Shown piece after piece: positions 41,302 to 48,358 of a DNA stretch of 64,000 nt; the stretch's first letter is position 1; each line of letters begins with the position of its first letter. The position numbers and the translations under genes were made by a program. Origin of the DNA: Paenibacillus senegalimassiliensis (GTDB taxonomy: Bacteria > Bacillota > Bacilli > Paenibacillales > Paenibacillaceae). Location: assembly GCF_001486585.1 (NCBI RefSeq), contig NZ_LN909045.1, positions 605,368-669,367 of the forward strand, in the 5' to 3' direction. Under the pieces are notes generated by a model, which had not been told where the DNA came from, ran no database searches, and saw nothing but the letters and a program-made list of their open reading frames with translations.

Positions 41302-41922
41302 TTAATGAGCTATTGACTTTAAATAATCAAGAACTTCTTTAGTTGGTGTTGCCTTGATATACCAGAAGTCTTCAGTTCTGTTATTCTTATCACCATATGA
41401 AATTTTTATATACATATTTAGGTAAGAGTCATCTGTTAACATGTTTATTGTTTCATTATTAATGACATATCCTCGATAAAGGCTTAACCCAAAGGGTTCT
41501 TTATTTGGATAAAGATTTGTTTCAGAATTATTCAAGGCATTGGTAGATGTGAGATCCCCTGTTAAATAGTACTGAATCATAGTGGGTTCCAAAGTAAAAG
41601 ATTGAATTACGTTTTTTAGTTCAGAAGTAAAATTTTCCATTAGAATTTCATAGACAATACGATCAGCATCTTGTTCATGATTAAAAGTAACTGAAGCAGA
41701 AATGTCGTATGGTTTATATTGTTCAGCAACAAAAATCCCTTTGTTGTTTTTTACTTTTTCATCCAAATCCTCTTTTTCAGAAAGCTTAGTATAGGTATCC
41801 TGCCTAATTTCATTTTCAGCATTTTTTTTTGATTCGACTGGATTAATGTCTTTCCTTTGATCACAGCCAATGAATAGCATTGAGAAAAGAGAAAAAGCAA
41901 TTAGCAAACGAATACTTTTCAT
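41302..41922 (-). CDS. Lipoprotein of unknown function
   Basis: The protein has 206 residues from the ATG at 41922; GGAGG lies just upstream, inside the alternative longer frame. The signal peptide ends in a lipobox, SMLFIGC, so it should be anchored at the outer face of the membrane. The rest is hydrophilic with no named domain (AEQYKPYDISASVTFNHE). It follows the secreted protein gene on the same strand with a terminator between them. It could be an immunity or accessory lipoprotein for that protein. Confidence 0.75.
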   Translation of the reverse strand: MKSIRLLIAFSLFSMLFIGCDQRKDINPVESKKNAENEIRQDTYTKLSEKEDLDEKVKNNKGIFVAEQYKPYDISASVTFNHEQDADRIVYEILMENFTSELKNVIQSFTLEPTMIQYYLTGDLTSTNALNNSETNLYPNKEPFGLSLYRGYVINNETINMLTDDSYLNMYIKISYGDKNNRTEDFWYIKATPTKEVLDYLKSIAH

Positions 41923-41944
41923 ACTTATGTCCTCCAATCATTAT

Positions 41945-41997
41945 AAAAACAACCAGCTATTATTCACTCAAAGAATAATAACTGGTTGTTTCTTTAA
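41945..41997 (-). terminator. Bidirectional terminator between secreted protein and lipoprotein genes
   Basis: AACAACCAG...TATTATT pairs with AATAATA...CTGGTTGTT, with U-runs on both sides. On the minus strand the lipoprotein start codon is about 23 bases after the U-tract, the same tight layout seen in the backbone. Confidence 0.75.
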
Positions 41998-42017
41998 GAG
42001 AATAAAGACAGCTTACT

Positions 42018-42755
42018 TTAGAACCATTCTTCAGTTGTATATTTTTTACCCTGTAAATAGTTATTATATGCTTGCGTTTGAATATAACTATTATTATTAT
42101 AATGTGCTGCAGTTTGGATTCTAGCAGGCCCATAACCGTTATCAGGTGTAAAATCTTTTATGCCTTGTCTTTGAACCTTATCTTTGTTCCAATAAAGAGC
42201 ATAGTAATATTTGTAAGTGTTTCTATTTGTGCTTTCAAATAATGTATGCCATGAATTATCATACCATACCTGACCTTGCTTAGTTGGGTAAGTGTAGCCA
42301 ACCATTGTTTTTGCAGTTGCTACCTTTGAAACTTCGATGTTATCCAACAGTAAATCAACAACATTATAAATTATTGTTCCGACAGTCCCTGAGACGAAAT
42401 TACCAATAATCCACATAAGGTTATTTTGAATTGTGCTAAAAGTTCCTGTAGCAGTATCTTGGGTAGCAAGTTCTGCATAGGAACCGTAAGTAACGAGATT
42501 TACTCTAGTGGCACCGGTACCTGGATCATCCCCGAATGGTTGAAAATCGAGTAATCCTTGTTGAGGGATATTTGCATTTGCTTCATCAATAGGATCATTT
42601 TGAATAATGTAATTGCTATCTTTTGATTTTTGTAAGTCATTTAGTTCAGATTGAGGAGATAATTGAGTTGGACTGGCATTACTTGCAAATGCTCCGCTTG
42701 TAGTAGTAAAAGTAAGAATAAGTACTAAGAGAAGTGGTAGCGTTTTTAATTTCAT
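42018..42755 (-). CDS. Secreted protein of unknown function
   Basis: The protein has 245 residues with a clear Sec signal peptide (about 1-25, ending AFASN). The mature part has a hydrophobic helix region about 112-138 (NNLMWIIGNFVSGTVGTIIY) and a Tyr/Asn-rich C-terminal half (NTYKYYYALYW). No family was recognised. A secreted protein with an internal hydrophobic segment next to a lipoprotein could be a bacteriocin-like toxin and its immunity partner, but this rests on arrangement only. Confidence 0.75.
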   Translation of the reverse strand: MKLKTLPLLLVLILTFTTTSGAFASNASPTQLSPQSELNDLQKSKDSNYIIQNDPIDEANANIPQQGLLDFQPFGDDPGTGATRVNLVTYGSYAELATQDTATGTFSTIQNNLMWIIGNFVSGTVGTIIYNVVDLLLDNIEVSKVATAKTMVGYTYPTKQGQVWYDNSWHTLFESTNRNTYKYYYALYWNKDKVQRQGIKDFTPDNGYGPARIQTAAHYNNNSYIQTQAYNNYLQGKKYTTEEWF

Positions 42756-42782
42756 AATAACCTCCAGTTTTTTTTATTGAAA

Positions 42783-42841
42783 GCCGGCCGGCAGTTCAAT
42801 CCCATTTGTTCCAATATATAACAATGTATACTTGTAGTCAA
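42783..42841 (-). promoter_or_regulatory. Promoter of the secreted protein gene and GC palindrome
   Basis: On the minus strand, -35 TTGACT (42836-42841), a 17-base spacer and -10 TATATT (42813-42818). The palindrome GCCGGCCGGC at 42783-42792 lies in the leader and is strikingly GC-rich for its surroundings; it may be an operator or a hairpin. Confidence 0.65.
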
Positions 42842-42961
42842 TTAAATGGGAAAATATATAAATTGATCTTTGTTTAGAATTATGTTATAACACGTCTGTT
42901 GATTAACCAAAATTATACAGGGTTAAAACGGTTTGATGTCCAGTAAAATGCTAATATCCTT

Positions 42962-43420
42962 TCAAACTAATCTGCCATACAACTGGCAGGGCACTACAAA
43001 GGAATAGCCTTGTAAAACCTGCAAACGATAAGGATTTGGTGTATTTTTCCTTACTCCTTGTACATGAATGAATTTCATTAGGACATAAGCAATCATGCCA
43101 CCAAATAATTGATTATATACCGCATTTTGTGTCGTTCCAAATAGGACGGGAACGTTCAAATTTTGCTTGATCCAGCGAGAAAAAAGACTCAATCGTCTAA
43201 CGAGACTTGTACATATCGGCGATTTCTTCAGCGTTACTACACGCACCGCTTTGCCTTGGTGGCCTGTAAATTGCACCACACGGTGGCGACTTTTTGTTTG
43301 TTTTACGAGGTACCTAGCGTGCATGTGAAGTCGGCACTCACATTGAAATTTGAGATGCGATTCCCTTTAAAGACTTCTTGCGATTTAGCTGAATGTTGTA
43401 TTTTAGGCTAATAACCATAT
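42962..43420 (-). pseudogene. IS4-family transposase remnant
   Basis: The minus-strand translation around 43030-43200 contains LFSRWIKQNLNVPVLFGTTQ followed by NAVYNQLFGGMIAYVLMKF, matching the C-terminal region of IS4-family (IS4/IS5377-like) transposases. The upstream part is broken by stops (a stop lies near 43350) and no N-terminal catalytic region remains. No complete terminal repeats were seen. It marks old transposition into this cargo zone. Confidence 0.7.
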
Positions 43421-43528
43421 GCTAGGTATAATTTTTCGTTCCATAACCGCTCCATTTTATCAATTGAAAAAACATATTTAGAAAAAAATGTTATATTATT
43501 AAAGGATAAAGAATGGGAGGAGTTTAAA

Positions 43529-43741
43529 ATGGTTATTGCGGAGTGCTGTGTATGTCGTGCAACTTATTCAAAGGGAGAAGAATTTGAAAATTTGTGTAAA
43601 GTAAACAACCTTGTTTGTGGGGATCAGAGTGATCCTAGGTTAGAGGAATTACTTATAAATCTCCAAGAAAAGAAATTGATATGTACAAAGTGCGGAGATT
43701 TCGAGGTCGTATTTACTCATAACACCAAACTTAAGAGATGA
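43529..43741 (+). CDS. Small zinc-ribbon-like protein
   Basis: The protein has 70 residues. Paired cysteines CCVC near the start and CTKC near the end are spaced about 45 residues apart, as in a small zinc-binding fold. GGGAGGAG precedes the ATG. A terminator follows at 43757. It may bind nucleic acid or a protein; no family is certain. Confidence 0.55.
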   Translation: MVIAECCVCRATYSKGEEFENLCKVNNLVCGDQSDPRLEELLINLQEKKLICTKCGDFEVVFTHNTKLKR

Positions 43742-43756
43742 GCATGTTGGTGTATA

Positions 43757-43779
43757 AGCATCCTCCGGGGGTGCTTTTT
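43757..43779 (+). terminator. Intrinsic terminator after the zinc-ribbon gene
   Basis: AGCATCC pairs with GGGTGCT, followed by five U. Confidence 0.7.
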
Positions 43780-43949
43780 CTTTTGTCCTAAATATATAGG
43801 CAGAAGATGTTAGAAGAGCAGGACGGGGTGTAGCGTTGCTGTACTGCCCTGTTTGTCGAGCCTGTGTATGGAAACCAACTTAACATAAGGGAGGTAATCT
43901 GAGATTTTTTGTCGAAGTGTGTATTATTGATAAAAAAGGGGCGGGTGCA

Positions 43950-44501
43950 ATGAACGATGAACAAAGAGCTGCTGAAGCTGTGCATAATTTTCTGAATGAT
44001 AATAGTAAAAAAATTCTCTTGGTGCGAGGTTATGATAATGATGCTAAATTAAGAGTTGTATTATCTTGTTTAAACCAAGTCTTCAAATTGGGGATAATAC
44101 GAACGTCTTCTATGGCAAATATTACTGAATTTATTAATCAAGCTTTTAATAAAAACCTTTTACCTTCTTCCATTAAATCTACAACTACTTATAAGTTAGG
44201 TCAGATGACCGTTAACATTAATAGTTACTCCACTACAACTAGGCAAAATCCCAAAGGTAACGAAGATACTTTCACTGTGTTTTTTCCTGTTCAAACTGTA
44301 TTGGATTATGGAAAGCGATATAAAAAATTCATAACCGAATTGAGTGAGAGTAATTCCAGAAAAATAATTTTGATTACGACAAATGAGTGGGGCATTAAAG
44401 AGTGGGATATTGAGAAGCATGTGGATGAGGTCTTTTTCTACAGCGTTGAAGAAGATAACCCACAAATTATGAGAAACTTACGGAATAATGGAGCAATCTA
44501 A
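43950..44501 (+). CDS. Unknown alpha/beta protein
   Basis: The protein has 183 residues from ATG 43950, preceded by GGGGCGGG. It has alternating hydrophobic strands (KKILLVRGYDND, RKIILITTNEWG) and an overall alpha/beta look. No Walker or other motif is complete. A terminator follows, then RNA copy 4. Function unknown. Confidence 0.5.
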   Translation: MNDEQRAAEAVHNFLNDNSKKILLVRGYDNDAKLRVVLSCLNQVFKLGIIRTSSMANITEFINQAFNKNLLPSSIKSTTTYKLGQMTVNINSYSTTTRQNPKGNEDTFTVFFPVQTVLDYGKRYKKFITELSESNSRKIILITTNEWGIKEWDIEKHVDEVFFYSVEEDNPQIMRNLRNNGAI

Positions 44502-44502
44502 A

Positions 44503-44526
44503 CACCCCTAGAGGTGCTTTCTCTTT
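44503..44526 (+). terminator. Short terminator after the 43.95 kb gene
   Basis: CACCCCT pairs with AGGTGC, and TTTCTCTTTT follows. Weak but well placed. Confidence 0.5.
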
Positions 44527-44607
44527 TGGAGGAGTATTATGAACATTAAAACAATTCCCATCGCTCAGCTAATTGTATGAGATTATATTAGCACTGAACA
44601 TAGGAGC

Positions 44608-44646
44608 GAACGTATGATTGCATTTTTGAATTGTCGATGTTATAAT
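44608..44646 (+). promoter_or_regulatory. Promoter of repeated RNA, copy 4
   Basis: GAACGTATG (44608-44616), -35 TTGCAT (44618-44623), 17-base spacer, -10 TATAAT (44641-44646) with extended TG. Confidence 0.7.
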
Positions 44647-44652
44647 ATTGCT

Positions 44653-44947
44653 GTAATTATATTTACCTCTAAACTCCCTTTTGCTGGAGACAAGAGCTTC
44701 GTGTCCCTTAGGGACATAGATAATGATGTAGGACCTCTCCTGTGATCTTCTATATGAAGAGAGGAAAAATACAGGACAATTTACTTTATCCGTTACTTCC
44801 ATCTGCTGAAGAAAAGGATTGAAGAGTACCGAAAGGCTCTGATAAAGCTTTAAATGCGTATTTACATTGCGCCTATAGAATTTTTGATTACGTTTATAAA
44901 AGCCGATTTTTGCATGGATTCGTCCATGTAGGAATCGGCTTTTTTTG
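44653..44947 (+). ncRNA. Structured RNA of the four-copy family, copy 4
   Basis: About 295 nt. Same helices with changed pairs: TGTCCCT/AGGGACA for the variable hairpin; CCTGT/ACAGG (44739-44743/44771-44775); inner CTTC/GAAG; TCC/GGA around CTTC/GAAG; and the ACCGAAAGG hairpin. The terminator at 44899-44947 again pairs AAGCCGAT with ATCGGCTT. The next gene starts 32 bases later. Confidence 0.75.
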
Positions 44948-44979
44948 CTTTTTAAATAAAAATGAGAGGATGAACGAAC

Positions 44980-45420
44980 ATGTTCAAGTTATTCAAGAAG
45001 GAAAATCACATTAAAGCTGAGGTGACCTCATTTTTGCAGCAAGAAAAAAATCGACGTAAACAGTCCGATGAATTTGTTCGATTGCTGGCAGAGGTGATTC
45101 CATATGTCGCAGTAGAAGTGTGGGGACAAAACGACGATGAACTGGACATTGGTGCTGATGTGGTTCTTCAACTGAAAGAAAAGAAATTTTATCTTATGGA
45201 TGAGAGCAAAGACATGATTGAAGAAGTTAGCGCTTTGAAGGGACAATTATACTGGAGAAGCGTGCAGGAGATCATGAATTACGCCAAAGACATGATTGAA
45301 GACATACAGGAGCGAGATGCGGGAAGAAATCAGCTTGTTACCGAGATGGCTAGTCTGACTCAACAAATGAAGGACAGCCCGATTGTTTCCGGCATGAAAG
45401 CAAGAGTATTTCGGGTGTAG
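44980..45420 (+). CDS. Helical protein downstream of RNA copy 4
   Basis: The protein has 146 residues, starting MFKLFKKENHIK, then charged helices ending SGMKARVFRV. GAGAGGATG precedes the ATG. It shares the MF-x-x-FKK style of start with the 30.9 kb protein, which also follows a copy of the RNA. Function unknown. Confidence 0.6.
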   Translation: MFKLFKKENHIKAEVTSFLQQEKNRRKQSDEFVRLLAEVIPYVAVEVWGQNDDELDIGADVVLQLKEKKFYLMDESKDMIEEVSALKGQLYWRSVQEIMNYAKDMIEDIQERDAGRNQLVTEMASLTQQMKDSPIVSGMKARVFRV

Positions 45421-45450
45421 CCTATTGGCTCACAATTAAATGTTAATCAA

Positions 45451-45486
45451 AGACTGATTCCTTCTTCTTAGGAATTGGTCTTTTTT
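45451..45486 (+). terminator. Intrinsic terminator ahead of the 45.5 kb gene
   Basis: AGACTGATTCC pairs with GGAATTGGTCT, with six U. The next ATG is 25 bases downstream, after GAGGAGG. Confidence 0.75.
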
Positions 45487-45510
45487 ATTAAAAATGAGGA
45501 GGTTTCATCT

Positions 45511-46407
45511 ATGAATACTGTTTTAAAAGATGTTGTAGCTGTCCCGGCCAGTCAAGGTAATGCGATTGGTTTTCTAACTTGGAATTCATTAGCGAATATG
45601 CTGATTACTCCTGACGAGCTTAAACAAAAGCTCGTTGAGTCTGGATTAGGAAATGGTTGGATGCCCAAGGATATAAGACTCCCCGATGCCTTTAGAAGAG
45701 CTACAAGTGAAAAATTCAAGCGGGAAGTATCACCTGGAGTATACGAGAACTATATGTTCCGCGAGGTGGCTTCTACCAGCACTTTCGTACAAAGAAATTT
45801 GGTTTGCGAAACCAAGGATACCAAAGGCAGAAGGCTGAACTATGTTTCAGATGCTGGAGCATTGGTTCTGGATCGGAAAACTGGAACGGTAGAAAGCAGC
45901 TTTGTTTCATCAATGGCACAGCAGCTAGTGAACAACGCTGCCTTGCAGTTTGATATCTATCGAAACAATTATGGAGCTAATACACTTCGTACATTGATCA
46001 CTAGCGTCCTGAAAAGCATGTCTCCTACACCAGTCAGACCATCTGGCGGTGTTTACTTCATACCGGTACAGTTTGAAGGCAACTTGGATGCATTGAATCA
46101 ATTCGTTGCGTCTCTTGAGAAAGGGGAAGCGGAGAAGGTGCCTGTAATGAACACGATGGATATGAAAAACATGGTGACTCGTAAGCTCATGGATCATCTT
46201 CAAGGGACTCTTGCAGCCTGTGAGAATGGAGTAGCTAATCAACTTAAGAAGAATGAGCTTAAGGTTATTCTTGAGGATGCCAAAGCGGTTGTGTCCAATG
46301 TGAAGGATTACGAAGCGATTGTCGCAGGTGATTTGCAAGAGATGGAGGCATATGTTGCGCTCATCCGTGAAAAAGTGGCAAGTGCGTTGACAAATATGGC
46401 TGATTAA
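45511..46407 (+). CDS. Unknown phage/plasmid-type protein
   Basis: The protein has 298 residues from ATG 45511. It is soluble, with a proline-containing middle (SMSPTPVRPSGGVYFIPVQ) and a helical C-terminal third (EVILEDAKAVV-type charged helices). Proteins of this look are common in Bacillota plasmids and large phages, but no function is known to me. It has no membrane segment. Backbone gene by composition and strand. Confidence 0.55.
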   Translation: MNTVLKDVVAVPASQGNAIGFLTWNSLANMLITPDELKQKLVESGLGNGWMPKDIRLPDAFRRATSEKFKREVSPGVYENYMFREVASTSTFVQRNLVCETKDTKGRRLNYVSDAGALVLDRKTGTVESSFVSSMAQQLVNNAALQFDIYRNNYGANTLRTLITSVLKSMSPTPVRPSGGVYFIPVQFEGNLDALNQFVASLEKGEAEKVPVMNTMDMKNMVTRKLMDHLQGTLAACENGVANQLKKNELKVILEDAKAVVSNVKDYEAIVAGDLQEMEAYVALIREKVASALTNMAD

Positions 46408-46449
46408 AACAGGATTCGTTATCGTATTGGATAACAGAAAGGATAATTC

Positions 46450-46809
46450 ATGAACGGACAAGCCTTTTTACAGCATTGGTCTTTGATCCGAAAGGTGCTT
46501 CAAGATCATATTGATTTGGACAAAGTAAGATACAGTCAGCATGCGGGCGAGCGGATGGAGGAACGAATGATTACAAAACGGATGATCGAATCCATTCTGT
46601 ATCATAATGAACCTACCGAAATGCATGAAATCAAAAAATACCCGTTTGGTGAGCAGCCTTTCACCAATTCTGATCCGGTCTTAACAGTTGTCGGAATTTA
46701 TGAAGATCGAAAAGTTGCTGTTGGATTGGCTATTAAGAAAAGAAATCAAGGAATTGTATTTACTGTAGTGACGGCTATGTTTCCTGAAAGCGGTCGTCAC
46801 ATCAGATAG
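46450..46809 (+). CDS. DUF4258-like small protein, toxin-type fold
   Basis: The protein has 119 residues. The phrase VRYSQHAGERMEERMITKRMIESIL is the DUF4258/RelE-like start (quoted in part: HAGERMEERMI), with VLTVVGIYEDRKVAVGLAI following. DUF4258 proteins are often toxin-like partners of small antitoxins. The next gene, 58 bases on, encodes a 100-residue acidic protein that could be the partner. AGAAAGGATAA precedes the ATG. Confidence 0.65.
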   Translation: MNGQAFLQHWSLIRKVLQDHIDLDKVRYSQHAGERMEERMITKRMIESILYHNEPTEMHEIKKYPFGEQPFTNSDPVLTVVGIYEDRKVAVGLAIKKRNQGIVFTVVTAMFPESGRHIR

Positions 46810-46867
46810 GTACTTACATTGCCCTATTTAGTGTATAATAAGAGCATTATTTCGGGGTGGTGATACG

Positions 46868-47170
46868 GTGACGAAAGGAAAAAAGGACATGATTATTCGT
46901 AATGTCAAAACAAAGAACTTCCCATATGAGCTTATTGATGGGGAAGAACACTATCCTTTACATTCGGCTGCGGTTGTTGAAAGTATTGCAGACCAGATCC
47001 CTGATGAAGTAAAGCCTTTAATCGCCATTGACTATGATGCGATTCCCGATTCTTATTTTCAGAAGGTGAAAGCTGAATTAGGGATTAAACCAGTTAACAT
47101 GAACCGAGCTGATGAACATGAGCGCAAGCTTCTTGAATCATTGGAGCAAGCAGGAGTGTTTAAGCAGTAA
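46868..47170 (+). CDS. Acidic small protein, possible partner of the DUF4258 protein
   Basis: The protein has 100 residues with a GTG start after GGGGTGGTGAT. A TATAAT-like box lies about 30 bases upstream (near 46835), so it may have its own promoter. The sequence is acidic, without a clear helix-turn-helix. It could be an antitoxin of the preceding gene, or unrelated. Confidence 0.5.
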   Translation: MTKGKKDMIIRNVKTKNFPYELIDGEEHYPLHSAAVVESIADQIPDEVKPLIAIDYDAIPDSYFQKVKAELGIKPVNMNRADEHERKLLESLEQAGVFKQ

Positions 47171-47190
47171 CTGATGAATTTATAAAATAA

Positions 47191-47232
47191 AGAGCTGATG
47201 ACTTCTTAATTTGAGAAGCGTTGGCTCTTTTT
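47191..47232 (+). terminator. Intrinsic terminator ahead of the MoxR-type gene
   Basis: AGAGCTGATG pairs with CGTTGGCTCT (two G-U), enclosing CTTCT/AGAAG, followed by U-rich sequence. The next ATG is 29 bases away after TGGAGG. Confidence 0.7.
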
Positions 47233-47260
47233 ATTTTATCTAAAAAATGGAGGTAGCCAA

Positions 47261-48355
47261 ATGAAAATCAAGGATATCCAGAATGCATTAAATGGTCAGT
47301 ATACAGAACGTGAAGAAGTGGTTGAGGGCTTGATGGTGGCAATGATCGCCCGTCAGCATGCTTTATTGATAGGACCGCCAGGAACAGGAAAGAGCGCATT
47401 GGTAAGTGACTTAACAAAACGTTTCACAGGAGCGAATTACTTCCAATGGCTGCTAACACGGTTCAGCACACCAGAGGAGCTGTTTGGGCCTGTTTCGTTG
47501 AAGGAACTGGAACAAGGTGTGTACAAGCGGAATACGACTGGAAAGCTGCCAGAGGCTCACACTTCATTTTTGGATGAGATTTTCAAAGCAAACAGTTCAA
47601 TACTGAATGCCTTGCTCACTCTCATTAATGAACGGATGTTCTATAATGATGGCGCTCCTGGACAAGTTCCGTTGATGTCCCTTATCGGAAGTTCAAATGA
47701 ATATCCAGAAGAAGGGGAAGGGCTTGAAGCTCTGTTTGACCGCTTCCTGCTCAGGTATGAGGTTGACTACATCGGTGAAGATCAGTCCTTTATTTCCATG
47801 TTGAAAGGTTCTGCGTCATCCACAGCCGACATGAGCATTGATGAACTATTTGAACTCCAGTTCTTTAGTGATACGGTCACTATTCCTGATGAAGTTTTCG
47901 AAGCGCTGAGTAAGATTAGACGCGAGTTGATGGATGAAGGTATCCGTCCTTCAGATCGACGTTTCAAACAGATTCTTTCGGTCATTCGAGCAAAGGCTGT
48001 ACTTGCTGGCAGAGACTATGCAGAGCTTGAAGACCTCATTATTCTTAAGCATAGTCTGTGGGAGAAGCCGGAGCAGCGTGATAAGACAGCCAAAATTGTA
48101 CGTAATCATGCTCAGGATGCTGTGAAGACTCGTGTTGAAGAGATTGAAATCGAAGCTGCTGATATTTTGAAGGGCCTTGAACAGTCCAATAATTCTACGG
48201 ATATGGCTGTAGAAAGTACAAAAAAACTTAAGAGCTTAGTCAGCGAACTTAAAAAGCTCCAAAAGGATAATCCAAATCGGCCAGAAGTTGAACAAGTCAT
48301 TGCTCTTGTCCAGAAATCGTTAACTGATATCGCATCCCAAGTGCTGGGAGTGTAG
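47261..48355 (+). CDS. MoxR/RavA-like AAA+ ATPase
   Basis: The protein has 364 residues. Walker A is IGPPGTGKSAL (37-47). The MoxR/RavA phrase TRFSTPEELFGPVSLKEL follows, then Walker B TSFLDEIFKANSSILNALL (about 101-119) and LIGSSNEYPEEGEGLEAL. These ATPases remodel proteins together with a von Willebrand A partner, here encoded three bases downstream. RavA-ViaA pairs act on respiratory or membrane proteins in E. coli. Here the pair could serve maturation of an element protein. The C-terminal 90 residues are coiled coil. Confidence 0.88.
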   Translation: MKIKDIQNALNGQYTEREEVVEGLMVAMIARQHALLIGPPGTGKSALVSDLTKRFTGANYFQWLLTRFSTPEELFGPVSLKELEQGVYKRNTTGKLPEAHTSFLDEIFKANSSILNALLTLINERMFYNDGAPGQVPLMSLIGSSNEYPEEGEGLEALFDRFLLRYEVDYIGEDQSFISMLKGSASSTADMSIDELFELQFFSDTVTIPDEVFEALSKIRRELMDEGIRPSDRRFKQILSVIRAKAVLAGRDYAELEDLIILKHSLWEKPEQRDKTAKIVRNHAQDAVKTRVEEIEIEAADILKGLEQSNNSTDMAVESTKKLKSLVSELKKLQKDNPNRPEVEQVIALVQKSLTDIASQVLGV

Positions 48356-48358
48356 GAG

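Noticed and set aside
43163..43411. Plus-strand frame of 82 codons
   Set aside because: It is the shadow of the IS4 transposase remnant that reads sensibly on the minus strand.
18064..44947. The four repeated RNAs as T-box, SAM, lysine, cobalamin or c-di-GMP riboswitches
   Set aside because: The signature sequences of these classes as I know them are absent; a covariance search would be needed to exclude remote matches.
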